Assembly: GCA_022497155.1 (NCBI GenBank) | Contig: MU385749.1 | Coordinates: 124,001-188,000 of the forward strand | Length of the DNA: 64,000 nt | Direction of reading: 5' to 3' | Origin: Whalleya microplaca | Taxonomy: Eukaryota > Ascomycota > Sordariomycetes > Xylariales > Xylariaceae | In this document: piece after piece, positions 22,431 through 35,695 of the stretch | How the letters are laid out: each line of letters starts with the position of its first letter | Numbering within the stretch: the stretch's first letter is position 1 | Program-made: the position numbers and the translations under genes | The notes under the pieces: model-generated | The model's input: the letters and a program-made list of their open reading frames with translations, nothing else | The model's database searches: none | What the model was told of the DNA's origin: nothing

Positions 22431-25400
22431 TTAATGGGCACGAGACAAGAGTTTGTATGAAATCCATGAGTCTCGTGGTTGGTTCATGATGACTCGAAAC
22501 TCTACTTAATGCCTAATGTTTGTCAGGAAGTGGCCAACGTTGAGTCAAGATGTTAGCAGGCACGAGGGCTTCCTGTCATCACACGTAAGCAGGCAGTGTA
22601 AAGTGCCGACTGCCTTGCATACAAACCGAGTTACGGTTGAAGTAGGTGGTAACATCCGCAGCATATAGCAAAATAATAGCATTCCTTTACATTTTTGAAA
22701 AGCGCTAGTCATGATGATTGATAACACTAAGCATTCCGTATTACCACATTTCGAGTCCCGTGAGCTTGAAGCATTGGTTTGATCATAGGTAGTACACAGC
22801 AGCTAGGACGGCACGTGAGACTAAAGGTAGGCTACGACGGATGCTACGGGTAGAGCAACCACCACCAGAGATAACTAAATGTAAAGGTAAATGTAAATGT
22901 AGATATAAATGTTAATCAATCAATCAAGATATCATAAAAAAGAAGATACAGAACACTCGCTGTTAGATATACATTTACACACTGTATATAGGTAGAGAAA
23001 ATCAAGGAATAAATTGGAATGCTAAGCCCCTACTTCCGTGGCTGAAGATATCCTGAAGGCTTTTACTCGTCCACTCGGCCATCCGGGTGCCGCGGATTTG
23101 CTCAACCACTCAAAAGGAAGGTGTTTGATTCTAGTATATAGCAATTCTCACGAAATATCATTTTCTCTTGTCATCACCTTTCCCCCAGCTATAGTGAAGA
23201 GATACATCACAAATAAGAAGTGCGGGCTACTGCTCTTATACTTTTATTCATGAGCTTTTAAATCTGGTGTTGACTCGGTATCATATTTGCAATATAAAAC
23301 AGGCTTTTCACTCAACTTATTCAATCCTCACAGACGAATGAGTATTGCACCCCTACATTCACATACCCTTACTCACCTTCTCCCTATCTTCGAGCAGTAC
23401 CAACCTCTCCTCAAAATGCAGTGCCTTGAGCGACTACTACTCCGCATCCGCCCCCTCTTTTAGCCAGCTTACAATGAAGCTATCGGCTATGACCCTTGCA
23501 TCAACATCCACGACCTTCTTCCGCTCCTGGGAACAATAAATCTCGCCTTATGGCCCTGGATATGACCCTGGATCATCACTTTGACATACGACGGACACCG
23601 CAGAGCGAATGAATGCCGCACGCCTAGCAACTCCGGCTACCACTCAACTACCCCTGAGCGCCGCGAACCGGCTCAAGTGGGCTGTGCTCATTGGCTCGCT
23701 CGCTTTCCGTATATCGTGGTGCTAAAGGGGCGGAACTGGACCGTCGATCAATACATAATCCTAGTCCTAATCCTAACCTTAATACTGATCACTGTCGTGA
23801 CCAATCTTCCTATTCATATTAATGGCTCCGGTACCGAAAGCCTAATCCCCGGCTATGGGGCACCGCACACAGGAATAGGGTTACTAAACATTCCCGGTTA
23901 GCCCCGTCGCTGCGGATATAAGGACCGTGCCACCGGCCGGAGGCCCGCAGGTCACAGCTCGACGATCCGCATTGCTAATATCGGTCACCGGGACCCAGTC
24001 GGGGGTGCAAGGAACCCGGGTGCGCCGGGGTCAAAATAGCCCTCTCTGCTCACCGGCCGGGTCGGGGCACGACGGAGGAACGCCTAATGTCAAATCCAAG
24101 TTTTCGCGCCATGAAGCCGGGGTTGGTCTAAACGGGCGACACTCTTCCTTGACTGGATTGACGATAATGTATTGAGACGACCTGCTAAGCTGGGAGCCGC
24201 AATAATGGAGTAAGTCATATTCATGTTAGATAAGCCCGCTCACTTGAAGGCCTAGGACGGGAATAGTTGAGGCTCTGGGATAAGCTGCCGCTCAATATAC
24301 CGCTCGATATACAACAGCCGAGGTAACGCGCCTCTCGAATTCAACCTCGGGTCTTTCTGGAGAGAAGGCGACGTGGTTGAAGGGATACCGCCGACGAGGC
24401 CGATTCGTCCATATCCGAATCTTCTTCGTTCAGCTCATCACCCCAGGCCAGTTCTCTGAGTCACGTCGGACAATGACTATATTCGGCATGTTCAAGCGTG
24501 GGCACAGCGCATGCGCGCCGTATTAATCCTCGTCGATAATACAGTATATCGAAGAACCGAAGTGCGCCGCGCTTGCTCGTCGTACTACCCTCGTTGTTCT
24601 AGAACGCCCCAGGAAAAAGCCAGGGGAGTACGGTTTAAAAGAAGATCCCTTTGGGTCCTGTGACGCTTGGCACCGCAGGATTTCCCTTACCTAAACAGCA
24701 ACGCTCACGGAGCACACTCCGTCTTGGCAGGGGTCCGGTGATCACCAGTCCCAGATTTGTCACGAACGGGTCAGGTCCTCTTCTCTGACCTCGTCTATCG
24801 TGAAATCCACAATGAGGGCACTCGCGATCTTCCAGCACCAAACTTGTTTGTAAGCCTCAATTTACCTGTCCCGGCCTGCCAAGCCCCGTTCGCGAGCATG
24901 TAGGGATCGACTTCGCAGATGTGAAAATGCAATATCCCAGATGCTTCTGACCGCCAAGCTCAGGCTAGCCCGGACGTGCATATAACTTAAGTGGAGAGAT
25001 GCTATACATCTCTGCATCTGTATGTGCGCACACGCAGTAGCTGCCAGGAAGGGTACAACGGTGAAGAAAAAGGACAGTGCATCCGCGGATTGGCCATTCC
25101 TCAAGCAACTGGCTCTGCGTCGGACGAAGAGCCTAATTAGCCGTTACCCATTCTACGGAACGCTGGCAACAAGACATTGAACTCGGGCCCGCTCCCGGGC
25201 CGGCATAGTGGGTAGGGGTTACGCAAGACAGTTCCCCAAGAGGAACCCAAAGGGCCAAGGTGGCCGCCGAATTGAGTTCACGCGACGTTGTTGGTGTCGT
25301 AGCGATTTTCATGTGGAAACTTTATCCATGAGCTAGCTAATCGATTAGTGGAATTGAAATTCAAAGAACTCGTTGCTTTGTCCCTGGTTGTACCCGATGG

Positions 25401-28400
25401 CGAGGGAAGGGAGAAGCAAACAGGCTGATCCCTTTTGTCATTCCACGTGTTCTTTGCATATACCAAGATACTCTTGGAGGACAGCATGGGATGTAAGCAG
25501 CAGTCACTGCTGATCCTGTAGCTTTAATTAGAGGTAACTCACCCCGGGAAGAAGCAGCCCTACGAGGCTTACAAGCCTATTCTGAACTTTGTAAGCAGAT
25601 ACCAGGTAGCCTGGGCTGTTACTAGGTTTCACCTACTGCGAGATAAGCAGCGAGATAGAGCCGCAAATAACATGTGACTTCATCAGCACGCGGGTCACCG
25701 CCATTCCCACAACAAAGTATTGTACTTCGTGCTAATTGAGTATGTGATGACCCTTGAGAGCTTATGATTCGCCCAATGCACTAGATCATGGCTGCCCGAA
25801 GGAAACTACTAGGCATAGAACCGGTTCTCGCTAATTGTGATATACCTACGCGTGGAATAGTCGGCACCTACACGTGTCACCCCCTCGGGGTGAAGGTGAT
25901 CACACTGCCGGAGCAAACCCCACGATGTACCTACATAGCACGGACACTGAGACGGCTGAAGACGGAACTCTAGCCAGCCACTTATCGGAAGATCCATAGA
26001 AAAGTTCCAAAGAATGTGCGGAGGTAGGTAGGTACTCGTTAGCGTAGGACGATGTTGGTACCAGTACGCGTAGCTAAGTAAGGGGGCACAGTAACTCGGC
26101 GACTTGCCTGGTTTAAATGTGGCTTTCTCATAGGTAATAGATATCGTGACTTTTCCTAACGGGAAGGTCTTGCTGTGATGAACGTTGTTGCTTTAATCTG
26201 CGATTAGCGACGCCCAATCATGGTCGTGTGCTTCCAAATCGGTACACTTGAATGCATAACTCAAAACACGGTCCAAGGCCAAGTCACCTTTCATGATCGA
26301 GCGAGGGTACAAGTGAGCAGAAACGCGAAGAAACAGATAACTCCTCTCATAGCAAATAGCACGTTGGACAGAGTTCATTGTCCAATGATAGGCAAGGCAG
26401 GTAGCGCCTCTGTCTCTTCCAATGAGTGGCTGATTATTAGGGCAAGCCTTGGATTGATGCCAATCTGGAAAGATTCTAGACATTTAAGGTCTCAGAAGGC
26501 GCATCTCGCAGTGAAACGTCGTGGGGGTGTTAGGCCAAGTAACCTGTACGAAGGTAGGCTGGCGTTACATTGGTGACGATTGAGAGACGTGTTTCATTGT
26601 TGTCAATGCCTCGTTTCGCAGATGAAATCGTAAATAGGTAGCAGTGTAGTTCAATGCCATCCCTCCCGCAAGCTTCGAGTTTGATGTTCCCACAGCCATT
26701 CCCCCACAGCGCATTTCCTCGAGATATGTGTTTGTAAGCTGAGGATATATTTGTTTCCCCAAACAACAGGTAAGTAACCTTACAAGGGAAGCATGGGTTG
26801 CGCGTGGTAGATGGACCTTGCTTTCTGTGTCAGTACGCACAATCAGATCTCCAAGCCTAAACCGGGTTTACCCCGTTCCCATGATAGAGGCCCTACACGT
26901 AGTAGGTATATCTACAAAGTGCAGCGCGGTTGTGTGAATTGCGCTCAGCTAGCATTGGCGGTGAGAGGTATCGTACGAACAATTGCGGCTCAGTCTGAAG
27001 TGAGCCCGTTCACAAGTTGTGATATAGACCAGGGCTAGAAAAAGAAAACCTCGAATCTAGACAAGGATTCTTGTCCATGTAAAGACCAAATTCTCCCAGG
27101 GAATGCTGCAACAGAGAGAAAAGAGAAGGAAAAGGAATAAAACCTAGTCATAGACTGAATTGTTGGGCTAAGTGCCCGCCTATTCTGGCATTAATTCATG
27201 GTACTAGCTGTAAGTTCTGTAATTCTGTACTGGGAATATTTGCAAGGTAGACACACAACCTCACAATAATCGTCCCATTAAGATGCCCACGTTTGTGTGG
27301 GGATTCCCAAGAAGCATCTGTGTGCTTCCGAAACGGACTGTAATAGGGTTTGGATCACATACCGGCATGGCACGCTAGCATGAGGCTGGGGCATATGCCG
27401 TACGGACGAATGATAAATCCCCGCAGAGTGCAGTCTGGGAATTTATGGCCAATTCTAGCTTGACGAATTACTGTTTGAGTACGCCGATATATTAACCCCA
27501 TCGAGGCCCCATGCTACTTGCTGGAGGTGCATCTGCAAGAGTATATTGCACACATATTGCTCTGCATGAAGCTCTGTAAGCGTGCCATGCTGGGGGCTCT
27601 AGGCGTTGATGAAGCACTTCGAGGGCCGAGTCACGGGCGCGCACTGCCGACTGTCGAGGTTGGGTGGGAAGATGCCCGAGTCTGGTGTAGCGGAAGTTCT
27701 ATAGGCTAAGGTTTGGTCCAGGTACGGTAGTGCTTATTAGGAAGCACGAATCGGGATCCGTTCCAGCTTCTGTCTCAAAAGCTAGCTAAGCATCGCGCAT
27801 ATTGAGTCCGCATATTGTGTGTTCTGGCAAGCCCCGACATCGAGGAATGCCATTGTATCTTTCACGAAGGACGGCATATGTCGTGTAACCCCATTCTGCA
27901 TTCTACGATAAAGCCGCCTTACCTAGCACGAAGCGAGCACCGAGCAACAGTTGTCGGAAGCCGGCAAGATATGCGACGATGATGAGGCTGATGGTTGTCA
28001 AGAACCACCCACCATCGTTAAACATAGGAGTTCTTTCCACGAGAAGGTACTGTGAGTAGAGATTGGGTATTGAGGTCTGGTATGTAATAAAAGTTATCCT
28101 TGGATCATAATGGGGAACTAGCTTGAACGTTCAAGGATCCGAGAGGTAGGTATGTAGAAACACAACTTTCGAACGGAAGCTCGGAAGTAGCATCATGATT
28201 CTTAGGAGGGGGGGCTGACGGAAAGAAGAATCGTGTATCTCGATGGTCTAGAGTTTATAGTGGCTAGGGGCTTGGAACGAGACGAAATATATAATGACAC
28301 CTATAAGACAGGAATGGAGTTTGATATGTAGGTACTTGCACCATACGGTTTTCATTCTCTTACCTTGTCGATAGAAAGAAAGATGGTCATCCAATCGGAA

Positions 28401-29880
28401 AACGAAACCGCCTGAAGTGAGCGCCTGACTGGAAAAAAGACTAGGGAAGGTCCCCGAAGATCTATCTCACTGATCGATGAGAGGTCGTAGGGGAAATCTT
28501 TTCGAGAAGCTTAGATGGTAGGACGGACCCTGCAAAGGCTTTCACACAGACCCGAGAATGGCCGCATGAAGTATCGGAATATTTTCTACCACGTTGCTGT
28601 TTTAGTGCGCTTCTGATCAGGTTTGGTCAGAGCTCCCCTCCAGGTCTTATTAGTCGAAGTCTACCAAGTCGGAATATTGTCTTATTGAGTGAGGCAAGAC
28701 CGTTGCGGCAGCCCGTCTATGTTGAATGTTAGTCGCGTGATATCGACTGGGTAAGGCGATGCAAGATGGCACATAATAGATGAAGTGGCTCAGTTTCCTC
28801 AGCATGGAGTAGCATCAGCATCCATGGCACTTTGAAGCTTTTGTCTAAAATCGTGATGAGGTGGGGGGGTTTTGGAGTCTAAGGAGGGGTGGGGTGCGGA
28901 GTGAGCGAAATAGAATGGACGAGACGCTTGGGCCAGTGTAGAGCCCCCTTGCAATTCTCTTCCTAGGGCGATATGTGGTGTGGGCTGTGCTGAGAAGTGG
29001 CGCTTCTGAAGAAACGCCGCTAAGGCTGAAAGCGTCTAGATTGTAGCGGCTTGGGCTGCCGCTAACCGCCAAGCCCGCTAGACTTGCATTTGGCTTCCCA
29101 ATTAACTTTGATGTGGGAAGAGTGGAGAAGGCAGATACATGTACATCCTTGAATACAGTTGATCCGTCACAAGCTCAGCATATGTAGATATCTTATTAAC
29201 GAGTTGACTTGATCATATCAACAAAACTATCAGCTCAGAAGAGAAGTACGTCTAATACTTGATTAAATATAACAAACAAGCCTAAATAATGAGGGGCTTC
29301 GTCATCCAGGAACCGTTTGATTATAGCTTGCCTCTAGTTCTCTCAATTTGTGGAAAACAAGCTTCATACATGGATTAGCTGTATGTCTAAATGATGACCA
29401 CTACCTACCTATCTTACATGGTGGTAATAGTAGAATTTTAATAATTCATTTATTAGTACCTACTGTTGATAGAGGAATTGTTTAAGAGGGATGGAGTTGT
29501 GTTGGAGACGGTTGTTTCCGGTCGTTATTCCCAAAGAAATTGCATACCAAGCTCAGCTATATAAGACGTCACACATACTGCCATACCTTCACATACACTA
29601 CGAGACCACCTACATGTAACATAGTATGTCTTTATAAAAGTCTAAAGTCAGTCAACCTGTCTAAAGGAAATGTGCGGCTTCATTAATAAAAACAAGACGG
29701 CATATGTAGTATACTGTTCATCCTTTAATGAAAATGATCACAATAAACCTTCTTTAGTCAGCCGGTCGAGTCCTCACTTTTAAAATCAAATAGCTATTCC
29801 AGTCAGTGTGACTCTCTCGGTGAGATAAGAACCATTAGGCACAATATAAATCACGAGGAGGCCTCGCTTATAATCTCTTT
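22431..29880. other. gene-poor region, no supported gene
   Basis: About 7.4 kb without a convincing frame on either strand. The stretch 23330-25150 has unusual text: GC-rich, with several short frames that look protein-like for 20-60 residues before a stop (for example a hydrophobic VDQYIILVLILTLILITVV at about 23740-23800 on +, and the minus frame at 24635-24841). This may be a decayed gene or old transposon, but no family was recognised. The rest (25200-29880) is of ordinary composition, without arrays or recognisable RNA genes. Confidence 0.4.
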
Positions 29881-32800
29881 TTAGATATGATGGCATCTTA
29901 TATGATGTTGATGCCGTGCGATCTGATTGATTACAAAGCTCTGCCTGCTGCTAGGTACGCTTTCTCTCGGTCTTGATTCTGCAAATTGATAAGGTAGTAA
30001 GTCGTCAACGATGTGGTCCATCTGCATGGCTTGGCGCCTTGCTATTGGCACCCTCACGACCTCTTGCATCGTCCCCTCACAAAACCCTCGTTGCCTGATC
30101 CTCACCGGTCGGTCTGCATTTGATAGTGTTTCTTCTCAAAAGGCCTCAGACGGAATCTATCCCAAGACGTTCATGGCCACTATCAGATATGTCTCGTCAA
30201 CTATCACAATACCTTCTCTAGCCGAATGGATTACCCTCGACACTATCTTAGTAGTAATCCTACTATCATCCCACCGTTCGAGGTCAAAATTCGGAGGCGT
30301 AATCCGATTCCTCGACACTACTACCTAGGGCCAATTATAGTACGCGCAGTCAACTTTCTTGTTTCAAGGCAAAGACGCGTGGGAGTGCCATACATGTATG
30401 GCACACAATGCGTCAGACTTGGAAAGACAAGGTGTAATACGTCGTGTTAAAGATCATCTACTATGTAACCCCACATGGGAGGCTTCCCCAAATGCAGTCT
30501 GTTCCACCCATATGCGTAAAACATCATCCGGTACTTTGATGAGAGGGAGGTACTTCGTTGGGGGCGGCCTATCCTCCTTAATAAAAAGCATTTCGTTGAG
30601 GGACGTGAATGCATTCTAATGGTTGTAGTATTTTTACATATGAGCACATTCGAGCCGTGCTAACCAAATGGACCAATAATCAACTCAGGGAGATAACAAG
30701 CCTTCATCAGCGCCGTCCGTGAAGTGCAACAACTTTTCCAACGAGGCAGCCATGCACTGCATAGCATGCATAGATGTTCAAGTCTCGAGGATTTAACAGC
30801 GCACACCACCCAACCCTCGAGTCGTGAGATCTTTAACCACACCGGTCACTTTATGCGGCCGTGTTCTGATTGGTACGATAGACCATGCTACGTCGAGGTC
30901 CGCAAGTACAAAAAAAGGGCCAGGAAGAAGAAGAAGAAGGGGGTGGGTCGCTATCAGCACCAGACGCGCATCTTGACAAGTTCTAGACACATATCCACCG
31001 ACATGATTGCAATGCCTATTTGGATAACTTCAAACACGTTTCTTGCCTATCAGGGTCGACCAATTTGTTACATCTGTCTTCGCGCAGAGGTGATTGCCGC
31101 GTTGTCTAGTCTGGCCACCATGTAGATTTCAAGGTTCTTTAGTCGGTACTTGTACCGTGTTCATCTGTAATGGCCCTGAAACTACTTATGTGTTATCCAA
31201 TACGATAGCAGGCAGCGGGTGACTATGCCATATATATATATATGTCGTTGAATGTACTCCGTACTTTAAATAAGTAGGATGTAAAATTGCATGGGAGCCC
31301 CCGTCGGTCCAGGTCGAGATCTCTCTATTTACGGTACAGCCTCTCAGATTCTGGCGAAGTGATCTGAGCGTTGCAAAGTTCATGTGAAAACGTGAAAGCT
31401 TGTTCGATTCATGAGATGGAAACCGACCCATGTGCAATACAATCTTGGGTCCCAACGACGACAGATATTGAATCAATCAAACAATTACGAACAAGGAGCC
31501 GTGCAGCTTCGTCGACCAACTAATAACTATCCGCATGGTTTAATACTGCGAGTACATACAATAGCTCTCTCTCTCCCTCCCTGGCATTGCAGCTCGTACT
31601 AACTTATAACTAAGCTCCCCACCGGTGGGCATCTCCCCCCCATATATTGACGATGGAGTGCTCGCGAATAGGAATGGATGGGGAGCACGAGCATGTGGGA
31701 GGTAGGGAATTGTATGTACCCAAAGGCGGTTCCTGTCATCAATTAAAACAGGGCCCCGGTCATCTATCACTCACATCAATCTTCTTCTGCAACCCCGGCG
31801 CAAGAAACACTGCCACACCCACACTTTTTCACTTCTTGCCCACCCCCGTCCCCCTTGTACGCAGTAGTGGCAGTAGTGGGTGTCGAGAGTATACATGTAC
31901 ATATGTGAGAGTGAGAGAGAGAAAGAGTGGTGTCTGCGTGTTGGGGTGTGCAAGTGTTGTGTGGTGTGTGTGCTACAAAATACCCCGGTGGAGCCATGCT
32001 GCAGGTGGGCTTGGCCGGTGCTCTTGGGATTCGCACTAGCCTGGCATCTTAGCGTGTACCTGTCAGCCTGTCCCGAGGCCGTAGTGTAGGGTTACTCTCA
32101 CTACTGCTACCACTGCTATGTACATATACAGTAGTCTCATCAGTAGAAGCACCTTACTCACCTACATACATACATACCTAGGTACATACTACTTGCATAC
32201 CTACCTACATCCATCGAGCGAAAGGTACTGCGAGTACATGATCTTATGCTGCTAGTCGCCCTCCAGGCTTTATTATCTTTAATCTACGTGTGTATGCACA
32301 CACGCTATGTACCCATTTGGCGGGAGCTTACGACTAGAGTTCGTACTATATATGTATGTGCGTCCTGCTACCAAGACATGGAGTAGGCAAAGAACAGATT
32401 AGACATAGGCTATGTCCACGGCAGTAAGTATTGTCATATGCTTCCAGGTTGTGGTGTTCGAGAGCACTTGAGATTCCAGTTTCCGCCGCGTAAACTCACT
32501 CATATGTACCGTGCCCACCTTACCTAAAGTATCGATCCCAGTGGTAAGCTAGCTTGCCTGCCTACCTGCCTACATACGTACATACGTACATACCAGCATA
32601 CACATGCGTACATACATACATACATACATACATACATACATACATACACATACCTTACTGCGTACACTACCTGCTAAGGTAGAGCCTGCCTGCGCTGCCT
32701 GCCTGCCTGCCCGGCGGCCGTACCTTATAATTTATAAAACAACTGGGAAGCAATTGACCACTCATGGACTGCATGCGACCAGTCCCTTCCCATCAAGGAA

Positions 32801-33100
32801 TCCAGGACCAGACCACCCCATCCATCGACTGGCCAGATCAGGAACAGCCCTTTTTATCCTGTACATACGCACTACATACTACATACTACATACCGTACCG
32901 TAGCCCTTCTGGTTAACACTCTACCTAACCCTCTTCTTTCTCTTGCCTCCTTCTGTACGGTACAGTCCTCTCCTGTCCTTTTCCTGCCTGTCCCACCCCT
33001 GTGACAGCTCATCTACAAGACAAAGCCTAGAAGAGATTGTTCGATTGATTGATTGATTGACGGATTGCGGATTGATTGTAGGCAAGGTTTCTCTTATCCT
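29881..33100. other. gene-poor region continued
   Basis: Short overlapping frames occur at 30011-31125 on both strands, none with recognisable motifs; one + frame carries a Lys run (RARKKKKKG) from a gaagaa repeat at about 30926. From 31770 on the DNA becomes rich in gt/ag and tacc/taca microsatellites (for example gagtgagagaga near 31906), typical of promoter-distal fungal intergenic DNA. No gene is supported. Confidence 0.4.
32608..32648. repeat. (ACAT)n microsatellite
   Basis: About ten perfect tandem copies of the tetranucleotide catacata-type unit. Surrounding DNA (32150-32600) has scattered tacctacata words, suggesting repeated slippage in the area. Confidence 0.9.
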
Positions 33101-33600
33101 TTCTCTCTTTTTCCCTCGCACACACCCCCCCCCTTCCCTTCTCCTCCTCCCCCTCCCCCATCCCACCACCCAAAACTACCCCCTTCTCCAACCCCCCCAG
33201 ACTTGACTTGTTATTATCCCCAAATACCTATCATACATACTACCTAAACACATACATACATACATACATACATACATCCATACATACCCATACATACCTA
33301 CCATATACCTACCATACCTAAGTAACCTACCATATCTATTTACCACCTACACTATTTACCATACCTGCCCTGCCCTGCCATACATCCTCCCCCCCCCCCC
33401 CCCCCATACCTCATACCTCCCTCCCCATTACCATTACAAACCCTCCCCTACCCTACCCGGCCTTGTCTTATTTTTATCTTTATTTTTCCTTCTTCTCGCT
33501 CCTGAAGCGACCTGCAATCTGCATTCCTCCGCTGCTTGTCTTATCGCGCCCGCCTGTTCCCGGACATCGACGGCCATTTCTCCATTTTTCCCAGTCGCGT
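33101..33600 (+). promoter_or_regulatory. pyrimidine-rich promoter/leader of scw1-like gene
   Basis: The + strand is dominated by C and T over several hundred bases, including a 17-base C run at 33389-33405 and many tccctcccc tracts. CT-rich tracts just before transcription starts are common in highly expressed filamentous-fungal genes. The exact start is not visible. The position, about 350-850 bp before the ATG, suggests a long 5' UTR. Confidence 0.45.
33251..33279. repeat. (CATA)n microsatellite
   Basis: Seven tandem cata units with imperfect cata/tacc flanks on the right, upstream of the scw1-like gene and within its probable promoter region. Confidence 0.85.
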
Positions 33601-33943
33601 CGTCACTCACATCAATCGTCGTGTCGACTGCCCACTCTCCGGAGGCTAGCTGACATCCATCTTACGCTTCCAAGCCTTCTTACACTGTCCGGCGCACCGC
33701 AGCCCAGCTTGACCTAGCTGGAGCGCACCCACTATATTTGTCACTTGATCAAATCATATCTCTACTTAGTTACCCGGCATTGGCATCGTATCGTATCGCA
33801 TCGCACTATAAAGCCCACTGCGCCATCCTGCGACTCTCCTCCCACCGGCCCCCCGATCAGCGCGATCGTCATTTGAGCCCTCGACCCGTGAACCGCCATA
33901 GGGTCCCTAACCTTCAGGTGCGCCTCCCCGTAGGGCGGTCAAA

Positions 33944-35695
33944 GTGCATGCACCTCCAAGCATGAATGTGGACCATTTCAGTACCCCAGGTGTGGTCTCA
34001 AATAAATCCTCCAACCCCATATTCTCTCATCTTATGCCGTCGAGTCGCGCAAGTCCTTATCCGCCCGCCACCACTGCTGCGACCGCGACAACCATGGCTG
34101 CGCCTGGCTTTCTTGCGCAGTCGCAATCCTTCAGGTCGCCCGTTGCGACCACTCAATCGCCCTACCCGCTGTCCATGAGCGCCGTGCACCCCTATGACCG
34201 CGACGCGACCACCAAGCCCGTCGGCACCCCATTTGCGACGACACCCTCCTCGCCCGTCTCCCAGGTCGTGATCCGCCGCCTTCCCATCGACACCACCGAG
34301 GAAAAGCTGCGTCTGATGCTTATCTTCTCCCAGGAGTTGATTGATGTGGAAATCGTATCCCCAGAACAGTACGAAGATCCGGGCTTTCGGACCGCCACCG
34401 TGAGGTTCAAGACTCCCGCCGGAGCACAGCAGGCCAAAGACATGCTGCATGGCAAGTCCATCGCATCGAATGGCGCTGAAATCATCGTGGAAGTTTTGTC
34501 CGGGAGTCCCATCGGATCTAGAAGATACCCACTCGAGACGGTAGTCTCCGCCCCCTCCAGCGGTCCCTCTTCCACGGCTTCATCAGGGCCAACCTCGCGT
34601 CAGCCCACTCGATTTAACGGGACGTACCAGCACTTAGAGAATATCTCACCCCCCGTAAACGGCGCATATGCAAGTGAGCTGCCAAACCCCGAGTCCAGTG
34701 CGCATTACCAGAGCCTCTTCTCACCGCAGTCGCCCATCGGTAACCACCTTACCGAGCGTACGCGCATCTCGGGTAAGACACTCATTAGCCACGACGCCGC
34801 CGAAGACGACGAGACGCGCGAACTCCTAAAGGACCCCGTGGCCTACGCTGAAAATGGTGCCACCCAGCAACGAAGAGCCACGGCGCCCCATTTGCCAATC
34901 TCGCGCTTGGCAAGCCTATCGCTGAACACAACATCCAATGGTCCAGCATCCCTCCCGCAGTATGGTCACAGCATGACGCCCCTTTCGGCACATGGCAATA
35001 CGATGTCACCGACTGTGATGAACAGCGCGAGCCACTCGATGAACTATCAGATGGGCAACCAGCACTTCCAGCGCCATAACCACTTCCCGCCTGTAAACCC
35101 CGCCGATCAGAATCCGCCGTGTAATACCCTCTATGTTGGAAATCTACCGATTGACACTTCAGAAGAGGAGTTAAAGGCTATGTTTTCAAAGCAGAGAGGC
35201 TATAAGCGCCTTTGTTTCCGCACCAAGCAGAATGGACCCATGTGCTTCGTCGAATTCGAAGATGTATCCTTCGCAACCAAGGCGCTGCATGAGCTGTATG
35301 GCCAGCCCCTTCATAACAGTGTCAAGGGAGGTATCCGCCTCAGCTTCTCTAAGAATCCTTTAGGAGTTCGCTCAGGCCAGACTCCAGGTCCGACCAATAC
35401 CGGCCCTTTGCCAGGAATGAACGGCATGATATCAGGGCCGGGGAACGGGTTTACAAGCGCAAACGGTCCTCCACCTGGCCTCACCGCCCCGCCCGGTTTA
35501 GGCCGCATAAACTATAATGGCGGATCATCGATGTCTAACGGCTCAAATACTCCGTACTCCTCGGCAAGTTATCATAGTGGCAATAGCGTGTGGAGTAGCA
35601 ACTCAGTATACAGCGGTCCGCTATCCGCCGGTGGCTCTGCTGCGGCAACAAACGGTTCCGGATCAGCATTTCCATCCTACATGGTAGGAAAATAG
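33944..35695 (+). CDS. RRM RNA-binding protein Scw1/Whi3 type
   Basis: Uninterrupted 583-codon frame. A divergent RRM lies at about 106-180 ([19 protein letters not shown] ... [10 protein letters not shown]), and a canonical C-terminal RRM at about 388-472 with RNP2 LYVGNLP and RNP1-like [10 protein letters not shown]. The rest is Ser/Pro/Asn-rich and disordered, ending in a GS/N-rich tail. This layout and the C-terminal RRM match the Whi3 (budding yeast) / Scw1 (fission yeast) group. Those proteins bind mRNAs to control cell-size and cell-cycle transcripts or cell-wall integrity, and can form cytoplasmic assemblies. Q/N content here is modest. The first ATG is used; a second in-frame Met lies at codon 7. 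Leader and trailer both look long. Confidence 0.88.
   Translation: MHAPPSMNVDHFSTPGVVSNKSSNPIFSHLMPSSRASPYPPATTAATATTMAAPGFLAQSQSFRSPVATTQSPYPLSMSAVHPYDRDATTKPVGTPFATTPSSPVSQVVIRRLPIDTTEEKLRLMLIFSQELIDVEIVSPEQYEDPGFRTATVRFKTPAGAQQAKDMLHGKSIASNGAEIIVEVLSGSPIGSRRYPLETVVSAPSSGPSSTASSGPTSRQPTRFNGTYQHLENISPPVNGAYASELPNPESSAHYQSLFSPQSPIGNHLTERTRISGKTLISHDAAEDDETRELLKDPVAYAENGATQQRRATAPHLPISRLASLSLNTTSNGPASLPQYGHSMTPLSAHGNTMSPTVMNSASHSMNYQMGNQHFQRHNHFPPVNPADQNPPCNTLYVGNLPIDTSEEELKAMFSKQRGYKRLCFRTKQNGPMCFVEFEDVSFATKALHELYGQPLHNSVKGGIRLSFSKNPLGVRSGQTPGPTNTGPLPGMNGMISGPGNGFTSANGPPPGLTAPPGLGRINYNGGSSMSNGSNTPYSSASYHSGNSVWSSNSVYSGPLSAGGSAAATNGSGSAFPSYMVGK

Noticed and set aside
23760..23800. Telomere-like words (cctaatcctaacc)
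   Set aside because: Only a few degenerate units, no array of the exact fungal TTAGGG repeat.
30011..31125. Possible multi-exon gene
   Set aside because: Overlapping frames on both strands, no conserved motif and no coherent splice phases found.
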